From NCBI RefSeq assembly GCF_000828635.1, contig NZ_AP012547.1, positions 2,604,001 through 2,668,000 of the forward strand: 64,000 nucleotides of DNA. Reading direction: 5' to 3'. This document shows, piece by piece, positions 17,658 through 25,591 of the stretch. Made by a program: the position numbers and the translations under genes. Below the pieces are notes generated by a model. The model was not told the DNA's origin and did not search any database. It saw only the letters and a program-made list of their open reading frames with translations. Origin of the DNA: Sulfuritalea hydrogenivorans sk43H. Its GTDB lineage: Bacteria; Pseudomonadota; Gammaproteobacteria; Burkholderiales; Rhodocyclaceae. Numbering within the stretch: the first letter of the stretch is position 1; the number at the start of each line of letters is the position of its first letter.

Positions 17658-18536
17658 GTGATCCATCATTGTTTTCGTGCTGCGCTTGCAGCGGCCCTGG
17701 TCTTTGCAGCGCCTTGCGCCCTGTCGGCCGACAAGCCCGGAGAGCCCAAGCTGGCCCAGCAGCCCCAGGGAGCGCGGACCGGTCTGGTCCTCACCACGCT
17801 TGACGAGAAGGCGGCGCTTGAACGCTCGCAGGGCGTGATCGGCAAGCCGGTGGGTGACCATGTACTGCTCGATCGGCAGGAGCGGCCGACACCGCTGGCC
17901 AAGTACCGCGGCAAACCCCTGCTGGTGAATTTCATCTACACCGCCTGCTTCAATGTCTGCCCCACCACCACCAAGAATCTGCAAAAGGCCGTCGAGACAA
18001 CCGTCAGCGTGCTCGGAGCCGATCGCTTCAATATCGTCAGCATCGGCTTCAACCAGCCCTTCGATTCGCCACAAGCCATGAAGGCCTTCGCCACCCAGTA
18101 CGGCATCCATCTGCCGAACTGGGAATTCCTCAGCCCGGCGGCGGCGATCGTCGACGAATTGACGCGTGATTTCGGCTTCAGCTATGTAGCGACGACCGCC
18201 GGCTTCGACCACATGAACCAGGTCACCATCGTTGATGCCGAGGGCAGGATTTTCAGGCAGGTGTATGGCGAGACCTTCACCGCCGCGGACTTGGCGGAGC
18301 CGCTCAAGGCGATGATTACCGGCGCGCCGATCCCGCCCCAAATCGGCACCCTGGCGGAAATTGCCGACCGCATCCGGATACTTTGTTCCGTCTATGACCC
18401 CACCACCGGCAAATACCGCACCAACTACGCGCTGTATTTCGAGATCGTCGGCTTCATCAGCTTCATGATCTTCATGCTCTGGGTGGCCTGGAGCTTCACG
18501 AAAAAACGCCGCGACGACAAGATTCAATCAGGTTGA
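17658..18536 (+). CDS. senC: SCO1/SenC/PrrC-family copper assembly protein with C-terminal anchor
   Basis: 292 residues starting at GTG 17658. A signal sequence (about 1-23) leads to a thioredoxin-like SCO domain with the copper motif TACFNVCPTT (C-x3-C, about residue 97) and a conserved His in the GFDHMNQ segment. A C-terminal membrane helix (about 260-282) is followed by a basic tail; most SCO proteins are anchored at the other end. SCO proteins deliver copper to, or reduce, the CuA site, here that of the upstream subunit II. The presence of senC after subunits II and I matches norSY-senC clusters. The stop codon lies inside an FNR-type box serving the next gene. Confidence 0.9.
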   Translation: MIHHCFRAALAAALVFAAPCALSADKPGEPKLAQQPQGARTGLVLTTLDEKAALERSQGVIGKPVGDHVLLDRQERPTPLAKYRGKPLLVNFIYTACFNVCPTTTKNLQKAVETTVSVLGADRFNIVSIGFNQPFDSPQAMKAFATQYGIHLPNWEFLSPAAAIVDELTRDFGFSYVATTAGFDHMNQVTIVDAEGRIFRQVYGETFTAADLAEPLKAMITGAPIPPQIGTLAEIADRIRILCSVYDPTTGKYRTNYALYFEIVGFISFMIFMLWVAWSFTKKRRDDKIQSG

Positions 18537-18546
18537 TACGAGTCAA
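18533..18546. promoter_or_regulatory. FNR/DNR-type box before cytochrome b fusion operon
   Basis: TTGAT-ACGA-GTCAA, one step from the FNR consensus TTGAT-N4-ATCAA. It overlaps the senC stop codon and lies about 95 bases before the next start. Confidence 0.55.
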
Positions 18547-18640
18547 GTCGGATAAGGTCCGGCTCGTATATCATTAACCGCTAATAATCCCCCCGGTAGC
18601 CAAATGGTTAACGGGTGCCGGTGTTACGGAATCTCCCAAC

Positions 18641-20203
18641 GTGAGCTTGCACGCAGCCTTGCGCGGCAACGCGCAAACCTTCTTCGAACATATCGAGAAT
18701 TTTCTCGATGCGTCCTTTGGCGGCACGGATAATCCATTGCGCCATCTGGGCGCTCTCGGCTTGTTTTTTCTCTGGATACTGGTCGCCACCGGGCTCTATC
18801 TCTACACGGTGCTCGATACCAGCATCGAAGGCGTCTACAGCTCGATCGGCTACCTGTCGCAGGAACAGTGGTATCTCGGTGGCATACTGCGCAGCCTGCA
18901 CCGCTACGCATCGAACGGATTCGTGCTGGTCATGATGCTGCATCTGGTGCGGGAATGGGCCTACGGCCGCTATTACGGCTTTCGCCTCTATTCCTGGGTC
19001 ACCGGCGTACCGCTGATCTGGTTCGCCTACATTTCGGGCATCGGCGGCTACTGGATCGTCTGGGACCGGCTGGCGCAGTTTTCCGCGGTCGCGACCACGG
19101 AGCTGCTCGACTGGCTGCCGTTCTTCAACGAACCGACGGCACGCAACTTCCTCATGCCGGATTCGATCAACGATCGATTTTTCACGGTACTGGTGTTCAT
19201 CCACATCGGCGTTCCGCTGATGCTGATCCTCGGCCTCTGGGCCCACGTCAATCGCATCAGCAAGGTGGACTACCTGCCTTCGCGGCGCGTGATGCTGGCA
19301 ACCCTGGCCAGCTTTCTGGTGCTGGCCCTGTTCATTCCGGCGCAGAGCCAGGCGCCCGCGAACCTGGCCGTGGTCGCGACCGACCTGCCGCTGAACTGGT
19401 TCATCCTCTTCATCCATCCGCTGACCGACATCACATCGCCGGCAGCTGTCTGGACACTCGTCTTCGGCACGACGATCCTGCTCTTCGCCCTGCCCTTCCT
19501 GCCTCACCCGGCCGCCCAGCCGATTGCCGTGGTCGATGCGGCCAATTGCAACGGCTGCAGCCGCTGCCACGTCGATTGTCCCTACGAGGCGATCACCATG
19601 GCGATTCATCCCGACAAGCCGGGCCACAAGATCGCCATTGTCGATCCCGACAACTGCGCCGGTTGCGGCATCTGCGCCGGCGCCTGTCCGTCATCGACAC
19701 CGTTCCGCAGCCAGGAACGGCTGGTGACGGGCATCGACATGCCGCAGCAACCGGTCGATGTCATGCGCCAGCAACTCGAAGCCGAAGTGGCACGGCTTTC
19801 CGGCAAAACCAGACTGCTTGTCTTCGGCTGCGACAAGGGCGCCGACGTGCGCGGCCTGGCCGCGATGGATACCGCAGCCATCAGCCTGATCTGCACTGGC
19901 ATGCTGCCGCCCTCCTTCATCGAATACGCCCTGCGCAGCGGCGTCGATGGCATCGTCGTCACCGGCTGCCGCGATGGCGGTTGCGATTTCCGCCTCGGCA
20001 TGCAATGGACCCGGGAGCGGCTGGCCCACCAGCGCGAACCCTATTTGCGCAGCCTCGTACCCATGGATCGACTGCAAGTGGTCCCCGCGTCGCGCGACGA
20101 AGGCATGCAACTCGCCGCCGCCGTGCAAGAATTCAGAACCCAGCTTGAAACCCGAACGGTCACCAGCAGCAGACCTCCCGCCTATTCCCGGAGAAGAATA
20201 TGA
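18641..20203 (+). CDS. Cytochrome b6-like / 2[4Fe-4S] ferredoxin / MvhD-like fusion protein
   Basis: 520 residues, GTG start. Residues 1-295 form a cytochrome b domain of about six helices. Two H-x13-H pairs (from HRYASNG and HIGVPL) give bis-His ligation of two b hemes. The position of the quinol-oxidation PEWY motif reads PLNW. A ferredoxin domain follows with CNGCSRCHVDCP (from 303) and CAGCGICAGACP (from 339). The C-terminus (about 390-500) resembles the MvhD/FrhD hydrogenase delta family, with Cys near 397, 418, 443 and 448 (GCRDGGC); the usual second Cys of the first pair is absent. No Rieske protein or cytochrome c1 is encoded nearby. I infer a membrane electron-transfer subunit linking quinone hemes to a cytoplasmic iron-sulfur or flavin partner. 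It is the first gene behind an FNR-type box. Confidence 0.85.
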   Translation: MSLHAALRGNAQTFFEHIENFLDASFGGTDNPLRHLGALGLFFLWILVATGLYLYTVLDTSIEGVYSSIGYLSQEQWYLGGILRSLHRYASNGFVLVMMLHLVREWAYGRYYGFRLYSWVTGVPLIWFAYISGIGGYWIVWDRLAQFSAVATTELLDWLPFFNEPTARNFLMPDSINDRFFTVLVFIHIGVPLMLILGLWAHVNRISKVDYLPSRRVMLATLASFLVLALFIPAQSQAPANLAVVATDLPLNWFILFIHPLTDITSPAAVWTLVFGTTILLFALPFLPHPAAQPIAVVDAANCNGCSRCHVDCPYEAITMAIHPDKPGHKIAIVDPDNCAGCGICAGACPSSTPFRSQERLVTGIDMPQQPVDVMRQQLEAEVARLSGKTRLLVFGCDKGADVRGLAAMDTAAISLICTGMLPPSFIEYALRSGVDGIVVTGCRDGGCDFRLGMQWTRERLAHQREPYLRSLVPMDRLQVVPASRDEGMQLAAAVQEFRTQLETRTVTSSRPPAYSRRRI

Positions 20204-20218
20204 CGACATTCCCCCCGG

Positions 20219-20266
20219 CCCCCTTGCCAAGCAAGGGGGTGACGATTGTTCGCGGGCAATGCCCGC
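20219..20266. other. Two small hairpins in the gap after the cytochrome b-MvhD gene
   Basis: CCCCCTTGC-CAA-GCAAGGGGG (20219-20239) and GCGGGCA-A-TGCCCGC (20252-20266). A CTTGGGGCGGC string just after them recalls the 80-base repeat at 40777-40936, so this gap may be a decayed relative of that element. Confidence 0.6.
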
Positions 20267-20317
20267 TCCATGCAACTGGCTGTTCCTTCTTGGGGCGGCT
20301 CTACGAAGGGACTCATC

Positions 20318-20833
20318 ATGGCTAAACCCGCCGCCATCGTCGGCCAGATCATCCTTTATGGCGCGTTCGCCGCCTTCATCGGCTACTTCGCCACCGCGCC
20401 CACCTACAAGCAGATACCCGACGACGTCGCGCTGATCAAGCTCTCGATGAGCCATCTCGGCGGCCGCGAATGTCGCAAGCGCACTGCCGAGGAGCTGGCC
20501 AAGCTGCCACCCAACATGCGCGCGCCGCTCGATTGCCCGCGCGGACGTTCCGACATCAAGCTGGTGCTGGAACTCGACGGCAAGCCGATGTTCGAGACCG
20601 TGATGCATCCCACCGGGCTTTCCAAGGACGGCGTTTCCACCGTCTACAAGCGCTTCGAAGTGAAGGCCGGCACCTATCGGCTCGCGGTGAAAATGAACGA
20701 CAATCTGGTCATCAATCGCGACTTCAATTTCGTCAAGGAAGAGCAAGTCACGCTGAAGCCGGCACAGGTGCTGGTGGTCGACTTCAATCCGGACAAGGGC
20801 GGCCTGTTTTTCCAGCAAGCCGCCGCGAAATAA
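20318..20833 (+). CDS. Membrane-anchored protein of unknown function between the two cytochrome b fusions
   Basis: 171 residues from ATG 20318, preceded by GAAGGG eight bases upstream; an open frame from 20246 would cross the hairpins and I reject it. One N-terminal helix (about 8-27, IVGQIILYGAFAAFIGYFAT) is followed by a mostly polar domain with a beta-rich look (DIKLVLELDGKPMFETVM, YRLAVKMNDNLVINRDFNFV), reminiscent of small periplasmic or FixH-like accessory domains, though I do not recognise a family. Two Cys (near 49 and 71) could form a disulfide. Placed between and in line with two cytochrome b fusion genes, it is probably part of, or assembles, the same complex. Confidence 0.75.
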   Translation: MAKPAAIVGQIILYGAFAAFIGYFATAPTYKQIPDDVALIKLSMSHLGGRECRKRTAEELAKLPPNMRAPLDCPRGRSDIKLVLELDGKPMFETVMHPTGLSKDGVSTVYKRFEVKAGTYRLAVKMNDNLVINRDFNFVKEEQVTLKPAQVLVVDFNPDKGGLFFQQAAAK

Positions 20834-20884
20834 GCACCCGGGCACTCAACCGAAACTCTCCATCCTTCTGCGCGGATACAGACC

Positions 20885-22798
20885 ATGCTGACCCTCCTCC
20901 AAAAACTCGTGCGCTGGTTTTTCATGCGCGCGGAGAACCTGTTCAATGTCGCCTTCGGCGAAAAGATCAACCCCTTCTACCACCTCGGCACCATCAGCTT
21001 CTGGCAGTTCTGGCTGCTGATCGGCACCGGCCTCTACCTCTATGTCTTTGCCGATACCGCGGTGCATGATGCCTACGAGTCGGTCGAGCGCATCACGCAT
21101 GACCAGTGGTGGGCCGGCGGCATCATGCGCAGCGTGCATCGCTATGCCACCGACGGCATGATCCTGACCATGCTGCTGCACATGATGCGGCACTTCGCCT
21201 ATGACCGCTACCGCGGCTTCCGCTGGTTCTCCTGGGCCACCGGCATCGGCCTGATCTGGCTGGTGTATATCTCCGGCCTCAACGGCTTCATGCTGGTGTG
21301 GGACAAGCTGGCGCAGTTCGTCGTCGTCGCCACCGCCGAGTGGTTCGACATCCTGCCGATGTTCAACGGCACCCTGATCCGCAATTTCATCTACCAGGAA
21401 AACGTCACCAGCCGGCTGTTCACGCTGCTCGCCTTCATCCACATCGGCGCGCCGCTGATTGCCGGCGTCATCGCCTGGGTGCATGTGCAGCGCGTGCCGC
21501 GCGCCCACGTCAATCCGCCGCGCGAGATCGCCATCGCCTTTACCCTGATGTTTGTCGTTCTGGCGCTGGTCAAGCCGGTGGTGAGCCAGGGCGGTGAAGC
21601 AGACATGCTGGTGGTGCCGACCAACATCGCCTTCGACTGGTTCCAGATGCCGGTGCTGGCGCTGGTCTATGTCGTCGATCCGCTGTATCTGTGGTTCGGC
21701 ATCGTCGGCTTGTCCGTGCTGCTGTTCCTCGCGCCATGGCTGCCGCCCAAGCGCATGGGCGCGGCCCCGGCCGAAGCCGTCGTCACCTTCCATCCCGACC
21801 ACAGGACCGTCGCCATCCGCTTCGACGAAACCCTGCTCGATGCCGGCCTGCGCCATGACATCAACCTGCCTTACGAGTGCCGCAACGGCGGCTGTGGCCA
21901 GTGCAAATGCACGGTGCTCTCCGGCAATGTCGATCCGGGCCTGTACCAGCCGAACGCCCTTTCGGCCGAGGAACGCGCGGCGGGCAAGGTGCTGCTGTGC
22001 TGCGCCACGGCACTGGGCGACGTCGAAATCGAGTACGCGGCACCAGCGGTGCCCAGTGCGATTCGCCAGTACACCGCCCACGTGGTGACCATGGAAAGGC
22101 TGACCCACGACGTCATGCGCGTCATGCTCAAGCTGCCGCACGGGCAACAGATTTCGTTCAGGGCCGGGCAGTACATCAACATCATCCTCGACGACGGCCA
22201 GCGCCGCGCCTTCTCCTTCGCCAATCCGCCCCATCAGCCCGACCTGATCGAACTGCAGATCCGCCTGATGCCGGGCGGTCGCTTCACTACCCATGTGTTC
22301 GAACACATGAAGGAAGACGATGCCGTGCAGTTCGAAGGCCCGCTGGGCGATTTCTCGCTGCGCGAATCCGAGCGGCCGATCGTCTTCGTCGCCGGCGCCA
22401 CCGGCTTTGCGCCGGTCAAGAGCATGGTCGAAGATGCCTTCCATCGCGGTCTCAAGCGCCCCATCTACCTCTATTGGGGCGTGCGCAAGCTGGCCGACCT
22501 GTATCTGCCGGACCTGCCGCAACGATGGGCGCGCGATCACGAGAATTTCCACTTCATCCCCGTGCTCTCCGATGCCACGCCCGAAGATAACTGGAGCGGC
22601 CGCACCGGGCTGGTGCACGAGGCCATTCTCGAAGACTTCCCGGATCTCAGGGGCAAGGAGATTTACGCATGCGGCTCGGTAAAGATGGTCGAGGCGATCT
22701 TCCCGTCGCTGAAGAACCAGGGCGCAGAGGAAGGCATGTGCTTCTCCGATGCCTTCACCGTCTCGGCGCGTTCGATGGCATTCCAGCCGAAGCAGTAG
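20885..22798 (+). CDS. Cytochrome b6-like / [2Fe-2S] ferredoxin / FAD-NAD(P) reductase fusion protein
   Basis: 637 residues. The N-terminal cytochrome b domain (about 1-300) has two H-x13-H pairs (HRYATDG and HIGAPL) for two b hemes; the PEWY position reads AFDW. A plant-type [2Fe-2S] domain follows (CRNGGCGQCKC from 332, LLCCA near 378). The C-terminal 240 residues are a ferredoxin-NADP reductase module: RRAFSFAN binds FAD and GATGFAPVKSM the nicotinamide nucleotide. The cytoplasmic part would exchange electrons with NAD(P)H and pass them through the [2Fe-2S] cluster to the membrane hemes. I know of no characterised enzyme with this order. It is the third gene in line with the cytochrome b-MvhD fusion and probably its partner. 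A hairpin follows at 22813-22840. Confidence 0.87.
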   Translation: MLTLLQKLVRWFFMRAENLFNVAFGEKINPFYHLGTISFWQFWLLIGTGLYLYVFADTAVHDAYESVERITHDQWWAGGIMRSVHRYATDGMILTMLLHMMRHFAYDRYRGFRWFSWATGIGLIWLVYISGLNGFMLVWDKLAQFVVVATAEWFDILPMFNGTLIRNFIYQENVTSRLFTLLAFIHIGAPLIAGVIAWVHVQRVPRAHVNPPREIAIAFTLMFVVLALVKPVVSQGGEADMLVVPTNIAFDWFQMPVLALVYVVDPLYLWFGIVGLSVLLFLAPWLPPKRMGAAPAEAVVTFHPDHRTVAIRFDETLLDAGLRHDINLPYECRNGGCGQCKCTVLSGNVDPGLYQPNALSAEERAAGKVLLCCATALGDVEIEYAAPAVPSAIRQYTAHVVTMERLTHDVMRVMLKLPHGQQISFRAGQYINIILDDGQRRAFSFANPPHQPDLIELQIRLMPGGRFTTHVFEHMKEDDAVQFEGPLGDFSLRESERPIVFVAGATGFAPVKSMVEDAFHRGLKRPIYLYWGVRKLADLYLPDLPQRWARDHENFHFIPVLSDATPEDNWSGRTGLVHEAILEDFPDLRGKEIYACGSVKMVEAIFPSLKNQGAEEGMCFSDAFTVSARSMAFQPKQ

Positions 22799-22800
22799 GC

Positions 22801-22821
22801 GCCGTATCGCCGGCGCCGACT
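22801..22821 (-). repeat. Dispersed repeat family A, copy 4
   Basis: One mismatch on the minus strand, two bases after the cytochrome b-FNR fusion stop. It provides the left arm of an imperfect hairpin (22813-22840) between convergent genes, without a T-run. Confidence 0.65.
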
Positions 22822-22846
22822 CCTGAAAGGGAGTTGGCGCGCGGCG

Positions 22847-23611
22847 TCAGCGTCCGCCGGCAACGTCGATCGATGCGCCGGTCGTGTAAGAGGCCGCGTC
22901 GGAGAGCAGCCACAGCACGGCCCGCGCAACCTCTTCGGCGGTTCCGCCGCGCCTCATCGGAATTGCGTCCTTCACTCGCTCCACCCGGCCGGGCTCACCG
23001 CCGCTGGCGTGGATGTCCGTGTAGATGACACCGGGACTGACGGCATTGACGCGGATGCCTTCGGCAGCCACTTCCTTAGCCAGACCAACGGTGAAGGTAT
23101 CGATCGCCCCCTTCGATGCCGCATAGTCGACGTACTCGCCGGGCGCCCCGAGGCGTGACGCGCGCGAGGACAGGTTGACGATGGCGCCGCCGGCTCCGCC
23201 ATGCCTGGTCGACATCCTGCGTATGGCTTCCCGGGCGCAGATGAAGCTACCGATCACGTTGGTGGCAAAAATCCGGCCGATGCGCGCGGCATCCATGTCC
23301 TCGACCCGGCCCTGCCTTTCCAGAATTCCCGCATTGTTGACCAGGGCGGTGACGCGCCCCAGCGATGCATCGACCTGGCCGAAAAGCCTGACGACATCCT
23401 GCTCCACGGCAACGTCTGCCTGGACGGCAAGGGCCACGCCGCCTTTTGCGGCAATCGAGGCAACCAGCTCATCGGCAGCGGCCTGGTTGCTCAGGTAACT
23501 CAGGCAAACCGCGTAGCCATCCGCTGCCGCAAGGCGCGCGATGGCCGCACCGATCCCCCTGCCGCCGCCGGTGACGATCAACACCTTCTTCATGCCCGGA
23601 CGGGATGTCAT
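22847..23611 (-). CDS. Short-chain dehydrogenase/reductase
   Basis: 254 residues. The NAD(P) motif TGGGRGIGAAIA (about 14-25), NNAG (near 95), the catalytic Ser in NLSSRASRLG and the YAASK pair (about 162) mark a classical SDR of the FabG/glucose dehydrogenase type. ATG 23611 overlaps the stop of the esterase gene upstream by 4 bases (ATGA), which supports this start over Met7. It is therefore likely expressed with the esterase and the HD-GYP gene. Substrate unknown. Confidence 0.9.
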   Translation of the reverse strand: MTSRPGMKKVLIVTGGGRGIGAAIARLAAADGYAVCLSYLSNQAAADELVASIAAKGGVALAVQADVAVEQDVVRLFGQVDASLGRVTALVNNAGILERQGRVEDMDAARIGRIFATNVIGSFICAREAIRRMSTRHGGAGGAIVNLSSRASRLGAPGEYVDYAASKGAIDTFTVGLAKEVAAEGIRVNAVSPGVIYTDIHASGGEPGRVERVKDAIPMRRGGTAEEVARAVLWLLSDAASYTTGASIDVAGGR

Positions 23612-24318
23612 GCGGCTGCCATCCGTTCCATGAGCCAGCGCCCGATCTCCCGGACTTCCTCAAGGCAGACGGAATGCGGCATCGGATATTCGTGCCACTC
23701 GATCCGGTAGCCATGGCGCGCCAGGAAATCCCGCGCGCGGATTCCCAGTTCGGGCGACACCACATCGTCCTCGCTGCCGTGGGCCGCAAAAATCGGCACC
23801 GCCCGGTTGGCAGCCGTCGCCTCCCCTTCAAGCAGCTTCGGCGTCGGAATGTAGGTCGAAAGCGCAATGACGCCCGCCAGCGACTCGGGATGCGTCAGTG
23901 CCGACGTGTAGGCCACCGCCCCGCCCTGCGAAAAGCCCGCCACGAAAATCCGCGCGCAAGGCACGCCGCGCCGGTTTTCCCTCTCGATCAGGCGGCGTAT
24001 CGACTGCCGGGAAGAGAGGATTCCGGCGGTGTCTACGACACGACTGTCGCTGTCGAGCGAAATGATGTCGTACCAGGCCGGCATCACGTAACCCCCGTTA
24101 CAGGTCACGGCGATGCTGGGCGCATGCGGAAAGATGAAGCGGATTCCGTGACTGCCATCCAGTCCCAGTTCCGGCACCACAGCCTCGAAATCCGAGCCAT
24201 CGGCGCCCAGGCCATGCATCCAGATCACCGAGAACCGCGGGCTTGCGGCGGTCGTCACTTCGATGGCGGGAAGCACCTCGGCCATGTCGCCGTGCGCTGT
24301 GGAGTTTCCGGCATTCAT
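23608..24318 (-). CDS. Carboxylesterase / phospholipase of the alpha/beta-hydrolase fold
   Basis: 236 residues from ATG 24318. The nucleophile elbow AGFSQGGAV (G-x-S-x-G, about 125) with the Asp in GSEDDVV and His in MPHSVC completes a catalytic triad. The HGLGADGSDFE start and overall length match the bacterial carboxylesterase (YpfH / acyl-protein thioesterase-like) family, acting on short acyl esters in the cytoplasm. An open frame upstream to 24618 overlaps the HD-GYP coding region and is rejected. It starts 11 bases after the HD-GYP stop and overlaps the SDR start, so the three genes are probably one transcript. Confidence 0.9.
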   Translation of the reverse strand: MNAGNSTAHGDMAEVLPAIEVTTAASPRFSVIWMHGLGADGSDFEAVVPELGLDGSHGIRFIFPHAPSIAVTCNGGYVMPAWYDIISLDSDSRVVDTAGILSSRQSIRRLIERENRRGVPCARIFVAGFSQGGAVAYTSALTHPESLAGVIALSTYIPTPKLLEGEATAANRAVPIFAAHGSEDDVVSPELGIRARDFLARHGYRIEWHEYPMPHSVCLEEVREIGRWLMERMAAA

Positions 24319-24329
24319 CGCAGGAATGG

Positions 24330-25535
24330 CTATTGCATATAGCGGCCGGGGTCGATGCCCCACTTCTCCGGCACTGCGTGACCGACGATCCTGTCGTCGG
24401 ACGCCTTCGCCAGATCGATTTCCCGCGGGGTGACGTAGAGACCGAGCTTGCTGTCGAAAATCACCTTGACCAGCGGATGCAGCAGGCTGCTTGCCGCCTG
24501 TTCGAGGACGATGCCGATGCGACCGGATTCGAGCATCACCAGTGTGCCGACCGGGTAGATGCCGATGGCGCGCATGAACTGTTGCACCAGCAGCGGATCG
24601 AAGTGGAACTTGCTCCACTCGAATATCTTGCGCAGCGCCTCGTGCGGCGCCATGCCCTTGTGATAGACCCGATTCGACGTAATGGCATCGTAGACATCGC
24701 AGATCGCCGCCATGCGACCCATTTGGGAAATCTCCTCGCCCTTCAGTCCCAGCGCATAGCCCGAACCGTCGTGGCGCTCGTGGTGCTCGCGGGCGACCAG
24801 GATCGATATTTCGCCGATGCCGGGCGTCTCTTCGAGGATGGATTTGCTCTCGACGACATGGCCCTTCATGATCCGGAACTCCTCGTCGGTGAGCGCACCG
24901 GGCTTGTTGAGTATCCGATCCGGAATCCGCACCTTCCCGATGTCATGCAACAGGCCGCCGACGCCGGCAAGGCGGGTAGTCTCCGCATCAAGTCCCGTGG
25001 CATGGCAGAAGGTCACCAGCAGCGCGCAGACGGAGACGGAATGCTGGAAGGTATAGTCGTCCTTGTTCTTGACCCGGCACAGCGAGAGCAGCGCGCCCGA
25101 ATTGCGCAGGATGGATTCGGTCAGCTGTTCGACCACCGGTTCCACCGCCTCGACCTCCACCTGCTTGCCGAGGCGCACATCGTTCATGATGTTGTGGATG
25201 AGCTTGTTGGCCTCGGTCTGCACTTTCTCCGCGCGCCCCATTTCTTCGCGCACGCTGGCCCGACGCTGGGGCACATCCTCCGCCGCCACGCGCAGCATCT
25301 CGGCCTCGATCTCCTTCCGCACGTCGTGCTCGGTCGGCGCGTGGGCCACGTCGTGGCCTTTGGACGGGTCGATATAGACTTCGCGGATGCCGCTGTCGAC
25401 GATCTCGCGTATCGTCGCCTCGTCATCCACCGCGAAGTGGTTGCGGACAAAAGGATGATCCATCCACCCGGCGCCGAGGTCGGCGATGTACATGCCGGGT
25501 TTCAGTTCCGCAACGGGGATCTTTTTGTTGGGCAT
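24330..25535 (-). CDS. HD-GYP c-di-GMP phosphodiesterase with DUF3391 N-terminus
   Basis: 401 residues. The N-terminal part (MPNKKIPVAELKPGMYIADL; about 1-130) matches the DUF3391 domain. The HD-GYP domain follows with LLHDIGKVRIPD (about 205), the further metal ligands in FQHSVSV and REHHERHDGSGYALGL and a typical C-terminal end. There is no receiver domain, so control must come through the N-terminal part. It begins 56 bases after the stop of the heme-copper-oxidase-like gene in the same direction. Confidence 0.93.
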   Translation of the reverse strand: MPNKKIPVAELKPGMYIADLGAGWMDHPFVRNHFAVDDEATIREIVDSGIREVYIDPSKGHDVAHAPTEHDVRKEIEAEMLRVAAEDVPQRRASVREEMGRAEKVQTEANKLIHNIMNDVRLGKQVEVEAVEPVVEQLTESILRNSGALLSLCRVKNKDDYTFQHSVSVCALLVTFCHATGLDAETTRLAGVGGLLHDIGKVRIPDRILNKPGALTDEEFRIMKGHVVESKSILEETPGIGEISILVAREHHERHDGSGYALGLKGEEISQMGRMAAICDVYDAITSNRVYHKGMAPHEALRKIFEWSKFHFDPLLVQQFMRAIGIYPVGTLVMLESGRIGIVLEQAASSLLHPLVKVIFDSKLGLYVTPREIDLAKASDDRIVGHAVPEKWGIDPGRYMQ

Positions 25536-25591
25536 GGCCCATTCTAGTGGAATCGGGGTGCGGCCCGGAACCGGCGAAAATGGGCGCTAAC

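Noticed and set aside
18590-18640. tRNA-like or riboswitch-like structure before the first cytochrome b fusion
   Set aside because: Short pairings are possible but no cloverleaf or known riboswitch core is present; only the FNR-type box is supportable.
24319-24618. Upstream extension of the esterase gene
   Set aside because: It would overlap the HD-GYP coding region in another frame; ATG 24318 gives a normal-length enzyme.
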